DNA of 64,000 bases from Oceanospirillales bacterium (GCA_004762125.1 SIHQ01000021.1:21836-85835), one strand, 5' to 3'; positions 17,881-27,673 are shown, counted from the first letter of the stretch. Notes: generated by a model from the letters alone, not told the origin. Translations and numbers: made by a program.

Positions 17881-19368
17881 ATGCCGTTTCTTTCTCAGCT
17901 GGTGGGGCATCCCGCTGACAGAGTTGCTGTTGTTGACTCTGAAGGTGAACATACGTATCAGTCTTTACTGGAACGGTCCAGAATGCTGGCCGGTAGAATC
18001 AGGGAACTGAGTGAAAAGCATTCTTTCATCGCTTTTTTAACAGGAAGGGATGCTTCTTTTATTGAGGTTCTTCTGGCTATCTGGCTGGAAGAATCTGCAG
18101 CAGTCCCTCTTGATCCGCTGATGTCTGAGCCGGAGTGGGAACGTTGTCTTCGTGATATTGATGTTCGTTGCCTGATTTACTCACCGGAAAAGAAATCAGA
18201 GGCAATGGTTCTAGGTCAAAGATTGGGAATACAGCTGATCTGTTCCAGTGACTTGGCTGCCAAACCTTCACCTCTTATCACCATCAACCCGTCGCTTAAT
18301 GCTCTGGTTTTGTTCACCAGTGGTACCAGCAGGAGCCCAAGAGGTGTCGTTCACACGTTCAGCTCATTGCAGGCTCAAGTGAAAAGTATATGTGCGGCGT
18401 GGGACTGGCAACCCCAGGACAGAATGCTTCATATACTACCTCTGTCTCATATTCACGGGTTGGTTTGCGGGCTTTTAGCACCGCTTGCGGCTGGGGCAAG
18501 TTGCGAAATTTTACCGTGTTTTAAAACCAGTGAAGTGTGGGAACATCTTGCAGGAGGCACTAATACAATGCTGACAGCCGTTCCTGCCATATATCACTAC
18601 CTGGTTGAAACCTGGGAGAAAGCATCTCTGGAGCAACAGCACCGTTGGGCTAAAGGAGCTACTGCATTGAGGGTTGCCATGGTGGGTTCCTCTCAATTGA
18701 TGCCAACGGCGTATAACGGCTGGTTGAAAATTACCGGAAAACCGTTAGTGACACGTTATGGGCTGACTGAGGCTGGAATGGTTCTGTCGCAGAGTCTGGA
18801 TGGTAGCTCAGGGTCGGATACCGTAGGTAAACCGCTGCATGGTGTCAGTATCAGGTTGGTAGATGATAATGGGTGTGAGGTAGAGAATCAGGGAGAGATG
18901 GAGATTAGAAGCCCGCAGTTATTCAGAGGGTATCATGGCAAAGAGGATTTGAATCAACAGGCTTTTCGCCACGGCTGGTTTCGTACAGGTGATATAGCCG
19001 TGCGGACAAACGATGATGAGTTTCGATTACTGGGGCGACGTTCCATCGACATAATAACCAGTGGAGGCTATCGAATATCTGCTTTGGAACTGGAATCTAT
19101 TCTTGATGAGCATCCTGAAATTCGGGAGAGTGCTGTATTGGGTACGCCTTGCGAACATCTGGGAGAAGCCATCTGTGCCTGCATTGTGCCAGATGCACAA
19201 AATGGGTATCTTGATATCAGAGGCATCAATGACTGGCTGTTCCATCAAGTGGCAGTGGCGACCTACAAGCTACCGACTTATCTTCAGTTGCTTGAGCAGT
19301 TGCCCAGAACCCCTGTAGGAAAGGTGGATAAACTTCGGTTGAAAGAAAGTTTGATCAATGTTTGTTAG
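17881..19368 (+). CDS. AMP-forming acyl-CoA synthetase-like ligase (MatB-like)
   Basis: Adenylate-forming enzyme of 495 residues, likely activating a short or dicarboxylic acid with ATP and CoA. Motifs in order: A3 LFTSGTSRSPRGVVHTF, LPLSHIHGLVCGLL (a pattern shared with malonyl/methylmalonyl-CoA synthetases), A5 TRYGLTEAGMVLS, A7 WFRTGDIAV, A8 GRRSIDIITSGGYRIS, and A10 PVGKVDK with the catalytic lysine. The A3 loop has R where K is usual. Start ATG 17881 follows AGAGGGG. It converges on yqiA 22 bp later. Substrate is uncertain. Confidence 0.82.
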   Translation: MPFLSQLVGHPADRVAVVDSEGEHTYQSLLERSRMLAGRIRELSEKHSFIAFLTGRDASFIEVLLAIWLEESAAVPLDPLMSEPEWERCLRDIDVRCLIYSPEKKSEAMVLGQRLGIQLICSSDLAAKPSPLITINPSLNALVLFTSGTSRSPRGVVHTFSSLQAQVKSICAAWDWQPQDRMLHILPLSHIHGLVCGLLAPLAAGASCEILPCFKTSEVWEHLAGGTNTMLTAVPAIYHYLVETWEKASLEQQHRWAKGATALRVAMVGSSQLMPTAYNGWLKITGKPLVTRYGLTEAGMVLSQSLDGSSGSDTVGKPLHGVSIRLVDDNGCEVENQGEMEIRSPQLFRGYHGKEDLNQQAFRHGWFRTGDIAVRTNDDEFRLLGRRSIDIITSGGYRISALELESILDEHPEIRESAVLGTPCEHLGEAICACIVPDAQNGYLDIRGINDWLFHQVAVATYKLPTYLQLLEQLPRTPVGKVDKLRLKESLINVC

Positions 19369-19390
19369 AGAACTTACAGGCGGGTTCTGA

Positions 19391-20008
19391 TTATTTAAGG
19401 CTATGACCCGCCAAAAACTCAAAGATATAGGGTAGCGTTTTTTCATATTGGTCAAACTGATGGTTTCCGCCCTGTTGAACGAGAATATCTGCTCCAGCGT
19501 ATTTGCTGACCGCCTTTCGGTAGTCGAGCACTTCATCACCTGTCTGTACCAAAAGCAGAGTCCGTTCTTGCTGTGTGAGCAGAGGAACTTTCATCGTCTT
19601 TAATTGCTGTACATGTTCAAGTGTTAACTGCCAGCGTTCGCCGGTGTGTTCATTGGTTTGCCAGCCCAAATGCTCCTCGAAGAGAGCATAGGGAGACACG
19701 GCCGGATTGATTAAAACCAGTCGAGTAGGCCACGATGGATAAATTTCGTGAATGAGTTCATTCAACCAGGTGCCAATAAAACCACCCAGAGAGCTACCGA
19801 TAAGATACACCGGCCTTTTCGAGGTTTCTTGTTTTAGTCGGTTAAGCAAGAGTTGTTGAACATGCTGAGGTTCATTGGGTAACTGTGGAACCCAGGTTTC
19901 AATATCCAGGCGCTGCTGATCAATAAACTGGCAGGTCAGCTGTGCCTTATGGGAACCCGGTGAGCTATTAAAACCATGAAGGTAAATGAGCAGGGGTTGT
20001 TTGGTCAT
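19391..20008 (-). CDS. yqiA: YqiA-type alpha/beta hydrolase (esterase)
   Basis: 205-residue cytoplasmic esterase. YLHGFNSSPGSHKAQ is the YqiA N-terminal signature (oxyanion hole HGF), the nucleophile elbow is LIGSSLGGF (Ser in G-S-S-L-G), the acid is in LVQTGDEVLDY, and the histidine is in QGGNHQF. The parE-yqiA neighbourhood agrees with the usual gammaproteobacterial order, though two genes intervene here. Confidence 0.88.
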   Translation of the reverse strand: MTKQPLLIYLHGFNSSPGSHKAQLTCQFIDQQRLDIETWVPQLPNEPQHVQQLLLNRLKQETSKRPVYLIGSSLGGFIGTWLNELIHEIYPSWPTRLVLINPAVSPYALFEEHLGWQTNEHTGERWQLTLEHVQQLKTMKVPLLTQQERTLLLVQTGDEVLDYRKAVSKYAGADILVQQGGNHQFDQYEKTLPYIFEFLAGHSLK

Positions 20009-20023
20009 ACCTCAAAATCTCAT

Positions 20024-20191
20024 TCAATTGTACTGTGTCATTTGATCCAACAGAGCGGAAGGTTCGCTTTCCATAATCATGCTGGCAGCTCCCGTTGGAT
20101 GTATAAAACCCTGTTGATCACTATGATCCAGAAACTGCAGCAGAAACTCATAATAATTGAGAGTATTCAGCAAGGCAACGGGCTTGTTTTG
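20024..20191 (-). pseudogene. C-terminal fragment of LOG-family (lysine decarboxylase-like) protein
   Basis: About 55 codons read NKPVALLNTLNYYEFLLQFL, then DHSDQQGFI and EPSALLDQM, which match the last third of LOG-family phosphoribohydrolases (pattern KP..LLN...YY..LL..LDH....GFI). The catalytic GGxGTxxE and PGGxGT parts that should lie upstream are absent; the preceding codons (ALTTQSQ) do not fit. It sits 15 bp beyond the yqiA start on the same strand. I read it as a truncated remnant. Confidence 0.65.
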
Positions 20192-20316
20192 GCTTTGGGT
20201 TGTAAGTGCAGTTGCAGAATCAGGTCGTCGTCTTGCCATCGATAATAAGGCATGAAAGAACATTATTCATTTAAAGAGAGAAGGAGAGAAAGAGCGAATA
20301 ATAAGGGATTTCATAT

Positions 20317-20345
20317 AAAAACGGAGCCATAAAGGCTCCGTTTTT
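20317..20345 (-). terminator. Terminator after DUF3360 permease gene
   Basis: AAAAACGGAGCC / GGCTCCGTTTTT with an ATAAA loop, a perfect 12-pair stem with A and U tracts on both sides, so it can work in both directions. Stem and flanks closely resemble the terminator at 30002-30033. Confidence 0.9.
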
Positions 20346-20370
20346 ATATTCACTACTGCGAGCTTAAAGA

Positions 20371-21828
20371 TCAGCCAACGATCGCAGGAATGCCTGGCAG
20401 CATACCAACAGCCGCCATTGCCAGAGTACTGACAATAAAGGCCAGACCCGGGATCATGATACGGTCTGCAAAGCCAAGCAGCTTTGAACGTTCCTTGTCG
20501 CCGATCAAGCTGTTGTTGTCCAGCAGCATGGTCAGCGCCCAGCCGAATACTGGATTAACAACGGCAGAAGCAAAGATGGTGATACCGGCAGACTGTGTGT
20601 CCTTGGTGTCTTTAACCATTTCCATACCGGCTTCCAGCAGTGGCAGGAATACACCTACCAGTAGAGCGATACTCATCACCGGACGCCATACAGCGATGTC
20701 CATTGGGTAACCGGCTACAGCAACGATAACGCACAGTACACCCAGCATGATCGCGCCACCTGGAATCGGACGTTTGGCAATGGCGGCAGGAATCATATAA
20801 GTGCCCCAGGAAGAGGTCACGTTACCACCGCCGAACAGGGTACCGATCATTTGACGGAAAGAACAACCTGTCATAGTGTCGTCTACATCCATCAGTACAT
20901 TTTTGGCTTTCTTCGGATAGTTCATTTCCTGGAAGATGCGGTGACCCAGGAAGTCAGGAGACCACATGGCTACGGCCAGAATAGCGAATGGCAGAGACGC
21001 CAGGAATTCAGGAACACCAGGAAGGCCCAGTTTCCAGCCAGTGTCTGCACCCCACCAGTAAGCCGGGTTCAGATTTGGTAATCCCGGAGATGTCTGGAAT
21101 TCAAAAGGAGCACCCAGAGCCAGAGCAATGATGACCGCCAGAACGGAGCAGAGAGGAATGGCCAGCCAGCGCTTGCCGATACGGGCCAGCCAGGCATAAG
21201 CAATGATGTTGGCAGCCAGTACAGCCAGAGCGATATAACCCAGACCTTGAGCATCAGCCCAGGCTTTCAATGAGCTAATCTGGCCGATGCTGCCCATGGC
21301 TCCGAGATAAACCAGTAGACCACCGGCAACCCCTTGGCTGGTTAACTTCACCAGTCGTGAACCACCTTTGGTGATACTTAATATAAGACCAAATATACCT
21401 AATAGTATCGCAAGAGCCAGAGGGTGAGCTCCGGAAACAGCGATGACCGGAATCAACGGAATCATCGGTCCATGGTTACCGGCCAGGTTTGCGCGCGGGT
21501 TCATGAAACCGGAAACGAGGATACAAAACAGGATGGCGGAAACGAGCATTTCCACCCGAACGTTTTCGATGATGAAGTCAGCATCCAGACCGAAACCAGC
21601 GGCCCAGGATGACATGACCGCAGAGTACATCACGGTAATACCAATAGTACCGGCGATAGCAGGTACCAGATCTTCCCATTCAAACTTAAAGTCACGACCC
21701 GGAAGGTTAAGCTTCCAGCGACGAGGTTTCATGATGGTCAGTTCGTGGTCGAGATAATCTGACCGGGAAGAAAATTCGCTACTGGGACGGTGGAGCTCTG
21801 AATAGCTCTTACCTTCTGATTGGCTCAT
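20371..21828 (-). CDS. Multi-pass permease, DUF3360 family (NCS2-like)
   Basis: 485-residue inner-membrane protein with roughly a dozen hydrophobic segments after an ~60-residue soluble N-terminus. Features seen: MNPRANLAGNHGPMIPLIPV, the GGNVTSSWGTYMIPA segment and FASAVVNPVFGWALTMLLD, which I associate with the DUF3360 family of putative transporters related to xanthine/uracil and sulfate permeases. The substrate is unknown. Start ATG 21828 has only a modest AGGTG ribosome site. A strong terminator follows it. Confidence 0.75.
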   Translation of the reverse strand: MSQSEGKSYSELHRPSSEFSSRSDYLDHELTIMKPRRWKLNLPGRDFKFEWEDLVPAIAGTIGITVMYSAVMSSWAAGFGLDADFIIENVRVEMLVSAILFCILVSGFMNPRANLAGNHGPMIPLIPVIAVSGAHPLALAILLGIFGLILSITKGGSRLVKLTSQGVAGGLLVYLGAMGSIGQISSLKAWADAQGLGYIALAVLAANIIAYAWLARIGKRWLAIPLCSVLAVIIALALGAPFEFQTSPGLPNLNPAYWWGADTGWKLGLPGVPEFLASLPFAILAVAMWSPDFLGHRIFQEMNYPKKAKNVLMDVDDTMTGCSFRQMIGTLFGGGNVTSSWGTYMIPAAIAKRPIPGGAIMLGVLCVIVAVAGYPMDIAVWRPVMSIALLVGVFLPLLEAGMEMVKDTKDTQSAGITIFASAVVNPVFGWALTMLLDNNSLIGDKERSKLLGFADRIMIPGLAFIVSTLAMAAVGMLPGIPAIVG

Positions 21829-22155
21829 GAAAGAAACACCTTTCGGAGTAGTTGAAAAATGATTCGCTGGAAGAAAGCCTTGTTATAAAAAACGTAACCA
21901 CGCCAGCATGAAAATATTGTTAGTAGTTTAACAATTGGTGCTGAGTTGCATCAGAGTGGTTAATTCAACAGCTATTATGATAAGTAGCTATAGACTAGTT
22001 GATTATTCTCAAATTTCCGGTGACTATGAGATAAGGTTTGTTTGTACTTGTTCAATGATTTTTTTTTCTGGCTTGATCTGAAAATCGAATACTTCGACAA
22101 AGCCAGCGCTGGATTACCCTTGTCATGAACATGAATCCGCTACGGAGGGTTTGAT
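21829..22155. other. Intergenic region between divergent permease and OMP genes
   Basis: About 330 A+T-rich bases that should hold two divergent promoters. I see no gene, repeat or clear operator. A good ribosome site (GGAGG at 22144-22148) closes the region. Confidence 0.5.
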
Positions 22156-22707
22156 GTGATAATTGGAAGTCAGTTGTTCAATAGCGGTAAAAACAGACCG
22201 TATTTATGCTGGCTGTTTGTTCTCTCGGTTAACAGTTCTGTTGCGGCTTATGCCAGTGACCAGGCTTTGTTGGGTCACAGTCAGCAGGCTGTATTGCCAG
22301 CAACGGCAAAAGTATCTGAATATGTCATTATAACGGGTTTTACTTCCAGACCCGGACAGCATCCCGGTCACTCTTCCACCAAAAAAGAATCTCCTTCCGC
22401 CATGCGGATAGACTTCCATCCGTTCGAAAATAATTTCAATGTGACAGCCAGTCTTGCCCAAACCTTGGCTAAAGAAGAGGTGCAGTCAGGACAGTCACAG
22501 GATGCGACTTATCTGGGTATCGGTTGGCAGAAAATATCTGACGACAGTGATCTGGATTTGAGAATGGATTTCGGAGCTATTTATAAGGTAGATGCTAATG
22601 GTCTGCCTGGAACAGCGGAGCCTCTCAGGAAAACTCTTTCTGGTTCCGGAGCTGTAGAAGATGAATGGCGTCCGGTGGTGAGTGTTGGCGTTTCTTATCG
22701 ATTCTAA
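22156..22707 (+). CDS. Small outer-membrane beta-barrel-like protein
   Basis: 183 residues, starting at GTG 22156 seven bases after GGAGG; the overlapping ATG at 22154 is followed at once by a stop. The N-terminus is a long signal peptide (YLCWLFVLSVNSSVAAYAS). After a Pro/Ser/His-rich linker, the C-terminal half alternates polar and hydrophobic residues (YLGIGWQKISDDSDLDLRMD) and ends in VVSVGVSYRF with terminal Phe, typical of outer-membrane barrels. Only about six strands seem present in the visible barrel part. Family not recognised. Confidence 0.65.
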   Translation: MIIGSQLFNSGKNRPYLCWLFVLSVNSSVAAYASDQALLGHSQQAVLPATAKVSEYVIITGFTSRPGQHPGHSSTKKESPSAMRIDFHPFENNFNVTASLAQTLAKEEVQSGQSQDATYLGIGWQKISDDSDLDLRMDFGAIYKVDANGLPGTAEPLRKTLSGSGAVEDEWRPVVSVGVSYRF

Positions 22708-22770
22708 GCTCTACCCGTGGTCTAGATAAGATCTAGATATTCAACGGGTATAAATCAGGTTTCTACAGCT

Positions 22771-22812
22771 AAAAAAAAGCCGCAACTGATTGCTCAGCTG
22801 CGGTTTTTTTTA
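22771..22812. terminator. Bidirectional terminator between OMP gene and ctpA
   Basis: A8 tract, then CCGCA-A-CTGA / TCAG-C-TGCGG with one mismatch, then T8. It serves both the rightward OMP gene and the leftward ctpA. Confidence 0.88.
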
Positions 22813-22818
22813 CAAGGT

Positions 22819-24288
22819 TTAGTCTTCAGATTTAGCGGTCACCGTTTTAACAGTCACTGTTTTAGCTTTATTGCTATTGGCTTTTTCACGAACGGCACCA
22901 ATATGAAGTCCCTTGAGCACGTTAAGTGCCTGGCTGAGCTGATAATCACTCTCGGCCAGAGACTCTTCTGCTTTTTCCTGCTTCGCTTGTTTGGCTCTTG
23001 AGGCCTGCTTCTTCTTATCGTCCTTACCGTTTCCGTTGTCCAGATGACCCTGAAGATCGGCTTCCTTAAATGAGGAGGTGCTTTCTATAGGAGTCACCTT
23101 GGCACGGGGTACAAAGATATCAGGCTTGATACCTTCGGCCTGAATAGAGCGACCTTCAGGTGTGTAGTAAAGGGCAGTAGTCAACTTTAGGCCTTTCTCA
23201 TTATCGATGCTGAGCGGCAATACAGTCTGAACTGAACCTTTACCGAAGGATTGAGTGCCAAGAAGAACGGCTCTGTGATGATCCTGCAGAGCACCGGCAA
23301 CAATTTCTGAAGCAGACGCTGAGCCACCATTAATCATTACAACAAGCGGAACGCCTTCTGAAGGATCATCATCTTCCGCACTGAAGCTGAGATGTGCGTT
23401 GGCTATGCGGCCTTCGGTGTAAACAATCAGACCTTCCTTAATAAAGGCATCCACAACACCCACTGCAGCCTGGAGTACGCCGCCCGGATTGTTTCTCAGA
23501 TCGAGTACCAAGCCGTTCAGTGATCCTTTGTGTTTCTTTTTAAGCTTGCCAATATGTTCGACAACTTCTTTGTCAGAGTCAGCCTGAAACTGGCTGAGGC
23601 GAATGTAACCATAACCCTCTTCGAGCATTTTTGATTTAACGCTCTGAACCTTGATGATGGCTCTTTTGACCACAATATCCAGAGGTTTTGCTGTACCCTC
23701 ACGGATGATGGTCAGCTTGATAGGCTCACCGGCCTTGCCGCGCATCTTGTCGACGGAGTCGCTCAGTGTCATGCCTTTCACTGAGGTGCCATCCAGTTTG
23801 ATGATCAGGTCACCCGGTTGAATGCCCGCTTTTTGGGCAGGCGTATCATCAATAGGAGAAATGACTTTAATAAACCCATCTTCGGTGCCTACTTCTATAC
23901 CGAGTCCTCCGAACTGACCTGATGTACTGATCTCGAGATCTTTGAAATCATCAGGCTTGAGGTAGGCTGAGTGAGGATCGAGTCCGGTCAGCATTCCTTT
24001 AATAGCATTTTCAAGCAAGGTTTTGTCATCAACGTCTTCAACGTAAGAATTCTTGATACGCTGCATGACTTCAGTAAAGGTACGAAGTTCTTCCAGTGGT
24101 AACTTACCCAGCGGGGCTTCTTCTTTTTGTTCTGCAACAGCTGCCGGCTGCTCTGCCGGAGCTGCTTTCTCTTCCTGACCGACTGGTGCAGACCAGCCTT
24201 GCACTGCGTAGCTGACAGCCAAGCTCAGAACGCCAGCTTTTAACCAGTGTGCAAGATGCAGTCGGGATGAAGAAAGAGTTGGTGTCAT
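22819..24288 (-). CDS. ctpA: Carboxyl-terminal processing protease (S41)
   Basis: Periplasmic PDZ-serine protease that trims C-termini of envelope proteins. Start ATG 24288 follows GCAGGAG and gives 489 residues with a signal peptide (LKAGVLSLAVSYAVQGWSA); the open frame reaches 24414 but the extra 42 codons look non-coding. The PDZ domain contains GGLGIEVGTEDGFIKVISPI and GIQPGDLIIKLDG; the S41 core has LDLRNNPGGVLQAAV, the nucleophile in GGSASASEIVAGALQD, and the lysine in GTQSFGKGSVQTVLPL. The tail is Lys/Ala-rich. It lies downstream of envC as in Pseudomonas. Confidence 0.93.
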   Translation of the reverse strand: MTPTLSSSRLHLAHWLKAGVLSLAVSYAVQGWSAPVGQEEKAAPAEQPAAVAEQKEEAPLGKLPLEELRTFTEVMQRIKNSYVEDVDDKTLLENAIKGMLTGLDPHSAYLKPDDFKDLEISTSGQFGGLGIEVGTEDGFIKVISPIDDTPAQKAGIQPGDLIIKLDGTSVKGMTLSDSVDKMRGKAGEPIKLTIIREGTAKPLDIVVKRAIIKVQSVKSKMLEEGYGYIRLSQFQADSDKEVVEHIGKLKKKHKGSLNGLVLDLRNNPGGVLQAAVGVVDAFIKEGLIVYTEGRIANAHLSFSAEDDDPSEGVPLVVMINGGSASASEIVAGALQDHHRAVLLGTQSFGKGSVQTVLPLSIDNEKGLKLTTALYYTPEGRSIQAEGIKPDIFVPRAKVTPIESTSSFKEADLQGHLDNGNGKDDKKKQASRAKQAKQEKAEESLAESDYQLSQALNVLKGLHIGAVREKANSNKAKTVTVKTVTAKSED

Positions 24289-24504
24289 AGATGCTCCTGC
24301 ACTCTTTTTTTGAAGAGTTGAAGTATAGGTGGCAATACTATTAATAGGCTGACATATTCCTTTGCAGACTATCAATGCTTTTCCTGCGACCCGAGAAGGG
24401 ATCTTATCGGCCATGCTTATTCAGAGAGCATTCTCGATGAGCAATGAAAAGTATGATCGGCATACCAGAAAAGTTATCGGTTGATGGGTGGGATTCTGCA
24501 GAAA

Positions 24505-25695
24505 TCAAGGCTTCTTCGTGAGCCAGCTACGAGGGTTTTGGTTCTTGCCGCTACGACGAATTTCCAGATAAACACCGGGACGGCTTTGTCCTCCTGTCTG
24601 GCCACTCAGCGCCAAAGGTTCACCAGCAAGGATCGATTCACCTTCCTGCTTTAGCAACCATTGATTGTGACCGTACAGGGAAAGGTAATTGTTGCCATGA
24701 TCAATGATGATGAGCTGACCAAAATCCCCCAGCCAATCAGAAAATACAACCGTACCGTCATGTATGGCTTTCACCTGGCTTCCCGGTTCAGCGGTAATCA
24801 TGATTCCCTGCCAGCGAATAGGTGAGTCAGGTCGTTGTTGTTTGTAGCCATAAAGCACTTTGCCACTGACAGGCCAGGGCAGTCGACCTTTCAGTTTTGT
24901 TAAAGGTTGCCCCGAGTTTGGTGAGCGGCTGGCCAGCTTGGCAAGAATCTCTTCCACCTGCTTGCGTTCGGCATTCAGTGTCGCCAATTTCTTACCGCTG
25001 TTGGTATAGCGCAGTCTGATTTTGGCCAGCATTTTCTGCCGGTCTTTCTGAGCGGACTTGAGTCTGGATTGCTGTTTTTTCAGTGAACGTTTTTCGCTGA
25101 CCAGCTGCTCATTAATACTGATCTGTTGTTGTCGGTTGGTTTCCAGTTCAACAATGGCTAACTCAAAGTTTTCAATGGCTTCCAACTGTGCTTTCTGAAG
25201 GTATTTCAGGTACGTCAGCTGTCGTGATACCTCAGAGGGATCTTGCTGATTCAAGAGCAGCTTCAGCTTGTTATCCCGGCTGGCCAGGTAAGCTGAGCGA
25301 ACACTGCTGGCAATGCGGTCTTTCTGGTCGTTGATGTGCGCCGTCAGATCATTCTGACGGCTTTGGTGCTTTTTTAGAGAGGCTTGACCTTTTTTAAGTC
25401 GTTTCTCTATATCACGAACCTGATTTTGCAGTTGGCTGACTTCACCTTCAGCCTCTGTCAGATTCTTTTCAGCGGAGCTGCGTTCTTTATTGAGCCGGTC
25501 CAGCAATTGTTTAATGTGCTTGATATCCGTCTGAATCGACTCAAGTTGAGATTGGTTGGTGGCCTTCTCTTTACTGGAGAGATCTTTGCTGGAGAGAGCA
25601 TTACTGGAATTGTCTGTAGTTGCTGCAAAACTGCTAGTACTTAACAGGGCAGCTAACACCAGTGCTGGTGCTGTGATTTTCATAGAGTTGGGCAT
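24505..25695 (-). CDS. envC: Murein hydrolase activator EnvC
   Basis: Periplasmic activator of amidases at the division septum. 396 residues: signal peptide (VLAALLSTSSFAAT), a long coiled coil from about residue 50 to 240 rich in Gln/Lys/Glu, then a LytM/M23 domain (HDGTVVFSDWLGDFGQLIII, HGNNYLSLYGHNQWLL, YLEIRRSGKNQNPRSWL). The zinc ligands of active M23 peptidases are not complete, as in other EnvC proteins. It precedes ctpA by 216 bp on the same strand. Confidence 0.92.
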   Translation of the reverse strand: MPNSMKITAPALVLAALLSTSSFAATTDNSSNALSSKDLSSKEKATNQSQLESIQTDIKHIKQLLDRLNKERSSAEKNLTEAEGEVSQLQNQVRDIEKRLKKGQASLKKHQSRQNDLTAHINDQKDRIASSVRSAYLASRDNKLKLLLNQQDPSEVSRQLTYLKYLQKAQLEAIENFELAIVELETNRQQQISINEQLVSEKRSLKKQQSRLKSAQKDRQKMLAKIRLRYTNSGKKLATLNAERKQVEEILAKLASRSPNSGQPLTKLKGRLPWPVSGKVLYGYKQQRPDSPIRWQGIMITAEPGSQVKAIHDGTVVFSDWLGDFGQLIIIDHGNNYLSLYGHNQWLLKQEGESILAGEPLALSGQTGGQSRPGVYLEIRRSGKNQNPRSWLTKKP

Positions 25696-25893
25696 TTATA
25701 ATTCATCTGGAACGGTAGTATGCACTTTTTGAGAAGGCAATAACAAACAGCGAGCAGAGCAATGGATAGGTTTGTGAATTTGATCTATTTAAAAAAGTGG
25801 TATCCTGAAGATCACTCAGTATTCAGACATACGAATCCACACGTTATTTTCCCACTACGTGTGTCTACACACTCACTAGGTATGTGAACATTT

Positions 25894-26862
25894 ATGAGGC
25901 TGACCTTTCTTGGTACTTCTGCAGGTTCTCCGACACCTGAACGTAATGTCACTGCGCTGGCGCTGGCTCTGGATGAGAGCAGAAACTGGTATTTAGTGGA
26001 TTGTGGAGAAGGAACCCAGCATCGTTTGCTGAAGAGCTGTTATACCCTCTCCGGCTTGAAATGCATTTTTATCACCCATGTCCACGGTGATCATATGTAC
26101 GGGCTACCCGGTTTGATTTCCAGTGCCAGTATGCAAGGGCGCAAGGAGCCATTGACCGTTGTGGCACCTGAAGGCGTAGAAAGCTTTGTTCGCCATTCCC
26201 TCGAATGTGCCGCTGTCACGGATCTTCCTTTTGAACTGTCCTTTATTGCCAGTGATTGCGACGATTTCTATTTCAAGGACGATGTTTTTGAAGTCACTGC
26301 CCATGAACTGTCCCATAGGGTTCCCTGCTTTGCCTATCGTTTTCAGGAAGCTCCTAAGAAAGGGCCGTTGAATCAGGAAAAGCTGCAATCTCTGGGTGTA
26401 CCCAAAGGCCCTTTATGGGGAAAATTGCAGGCAGGTAACAGTATCATCCTTGATGATGGTCAGGTGGTTTCAGCAGAAGATGCCAGGTTGGCGGATGAAA
26501 AAGGCAGGGTTGCGATCATTGGCGGTGATAACGATAAGCCGGAATTGTTGCTGGAGGCTATGAAAGGCGCTGATGTGCTGGTTCATGAAGCGACGTTTAC
26601 AGAACCGGTGTTTGCCAAAGTGGGTCCTCAATACATGCACAGTACGGCAGAGATGGTGACTACCGCTGCAGAAAAGGCCGGAATAGCCAGTGTGATTTTG
26701 ACGCACTTCAGTGGACGCTATCGCAGAGAATCGCCAAATGAGCAATTTACTCTGGCGGCTCTGAGGGCTGAGGCGGAATCCGTATATAAAGGACAGGTGG
26801 AACTCGCAGAAGATTTTGGATGTTGGGAGTTGACCAGCGATAGAACACTTAATCGGATATAA
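25894..26862 (+). CDS. rnz: Ribonuclease Z (tRNA 3' endonuclease)
   Basis: Metallo-beta-lactamase-fold RNase that processes tRNA 3' ends. 322 residues starting MRLTFLGTSAGSPTPERN. The zinc motif H62-V-H64-G-D66-H67 is intact, with DCGEGTQHR before it and the later ligands in SHRVPCFAYR, GGDNDKPELL and LTHFSGRY. It is of normal length for the bacterial short form. It is divergent from envC with about 200 bp between them. Confidence 0.94.
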   Translation: MRLTFLGTSAGSPTPERNVTALALALDESRNWYLVDCGEGTQHRLLKSCYTLSGLKCIFITHVHGDHMYGLPGLISSASMQGRKEPLTVVAPEGVESFVRHSLECAAVTDLPFELSFIASDCDDFYFKDDVFEVTAHELSHRVPCFAYRFQEAPKKGPLNQEKLQSLGVPKGPLWGKLQAGNSIILDDGQVVSAEDARLADEKGRVAIIGGDNDKPELLLEAMKGADVLVHEATFTEPVFAKVGPQYMHSTAEMVTTAAEKAGIASVILTHFSGRYRRESPNEQFTLAALRAEAESVYKGQVELAEDFGCWELTSDRTLNRI

Positions 26863-26945
26863 GATCAGCCCTTTTTAAAACGCGTGACGCTTTTGAGACA
26901 AATGGTATACTTCGCCGCTTTCTTACCATTTATGTAGAAAATTTG

Positions 26946-27566
26946 ATGTCTGAATATAAAACAATTGAAGAGCGCGTAAGTTACGGTATTGGTCGTCAGA
27001 TGGGTGACCAACTGGCTAGCAACCCTATCGACGGTCTGTCCATCGATGGCGTTTTGGCTGGTCTGGCTGACTCTCTGAACGGCGCTGAAAGTGTGGTAGC
27101 TCACGCTGATCTGCAAGAAGCTTTTCAGGAAATGCACACTCGTCTGAAAGCAAAAGAAGCTGAGCAAGAAAAAGAACTGTCTGTTGAAGGCGACAAGTTC
27201 CTGGCTGAAAATGGCAAGCGTGATGAAGTGACTGTGACTGAATCCGGTCTGCAGTACGAAGTGATGGTTGCTGGTGAAGGAACGGGCGAAAAGCCAAGCG
27301 CTTCTTCAAACGTTAAGGTTCATTACCATGGCTCACTGCTGGACGGTAAAGTGTTCGACAGCTCTGTTGAGCGTGGCGAGCCCATCGAATTCCCTGTAAA
27401 CGGTGTTATTGCTGGCTGGACTGAAGCTCTGCAATTGATGACCGTTGGCTCCAAGTTTAAGCTGTATATCCCTCATAACCTGGGATACGGTGCTCAAGGT
27501 GCTGGTGGTGCTATTGGGCCATTCGCTACCCTGATCTTTGAAGTTGAGCTGCTGGCTTTCTCCTGA
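26946..27566 (+). CDS. fklB: FKBP-type peptidyl-prolyl isomerase (FklB-like)
   Basis: Proline isomerase of 206 residues. An N-terminal helical dimerisation region (YKTIEERVSYGIGRQMGDQL, then a Glu/Lys-rich helix) is followed by an FKBP domain (VKVHYHGSLLDGKVFDSS, VNGVIAGWTEALQLM, YIPHNLGYG, TLIFEVELL). No signal peptide, so it is cytoplasmic like FklB and unlike exported FkpA/Mip. ATG 26946 is chosen over the TTG just before it; neither has a strong ribosome site. Confidence 0.9.
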   Translation: MSEYKTIEERVSYGIGRQMGDQLASNPIDGLSIDGVLAGLADSLNGAESVVAHADLQEAFQEMHTRLKAKEAEQEKELSVEGDKFLAENGKRDEVTVTESGLQYEVMVAGEGTGEKPSASSNVKVHYHGSLLDGKVFDSSVERGEPIEFPVNGVIAGWTEALQLMTVGSKFKLYIPHNLGYGAQGAGGAIGPFATLIFEVELLAFS

Positions 27567-27673
27567 GTCTGACTGCTTAAGTATTTAGACATGGGAATTC
27601 AACGGTCATCGTTCTGTCCTCGGCGGGAAGATGACAGGTTAGAGATTCGGTTACGTGTGTCTATATATTTAAT

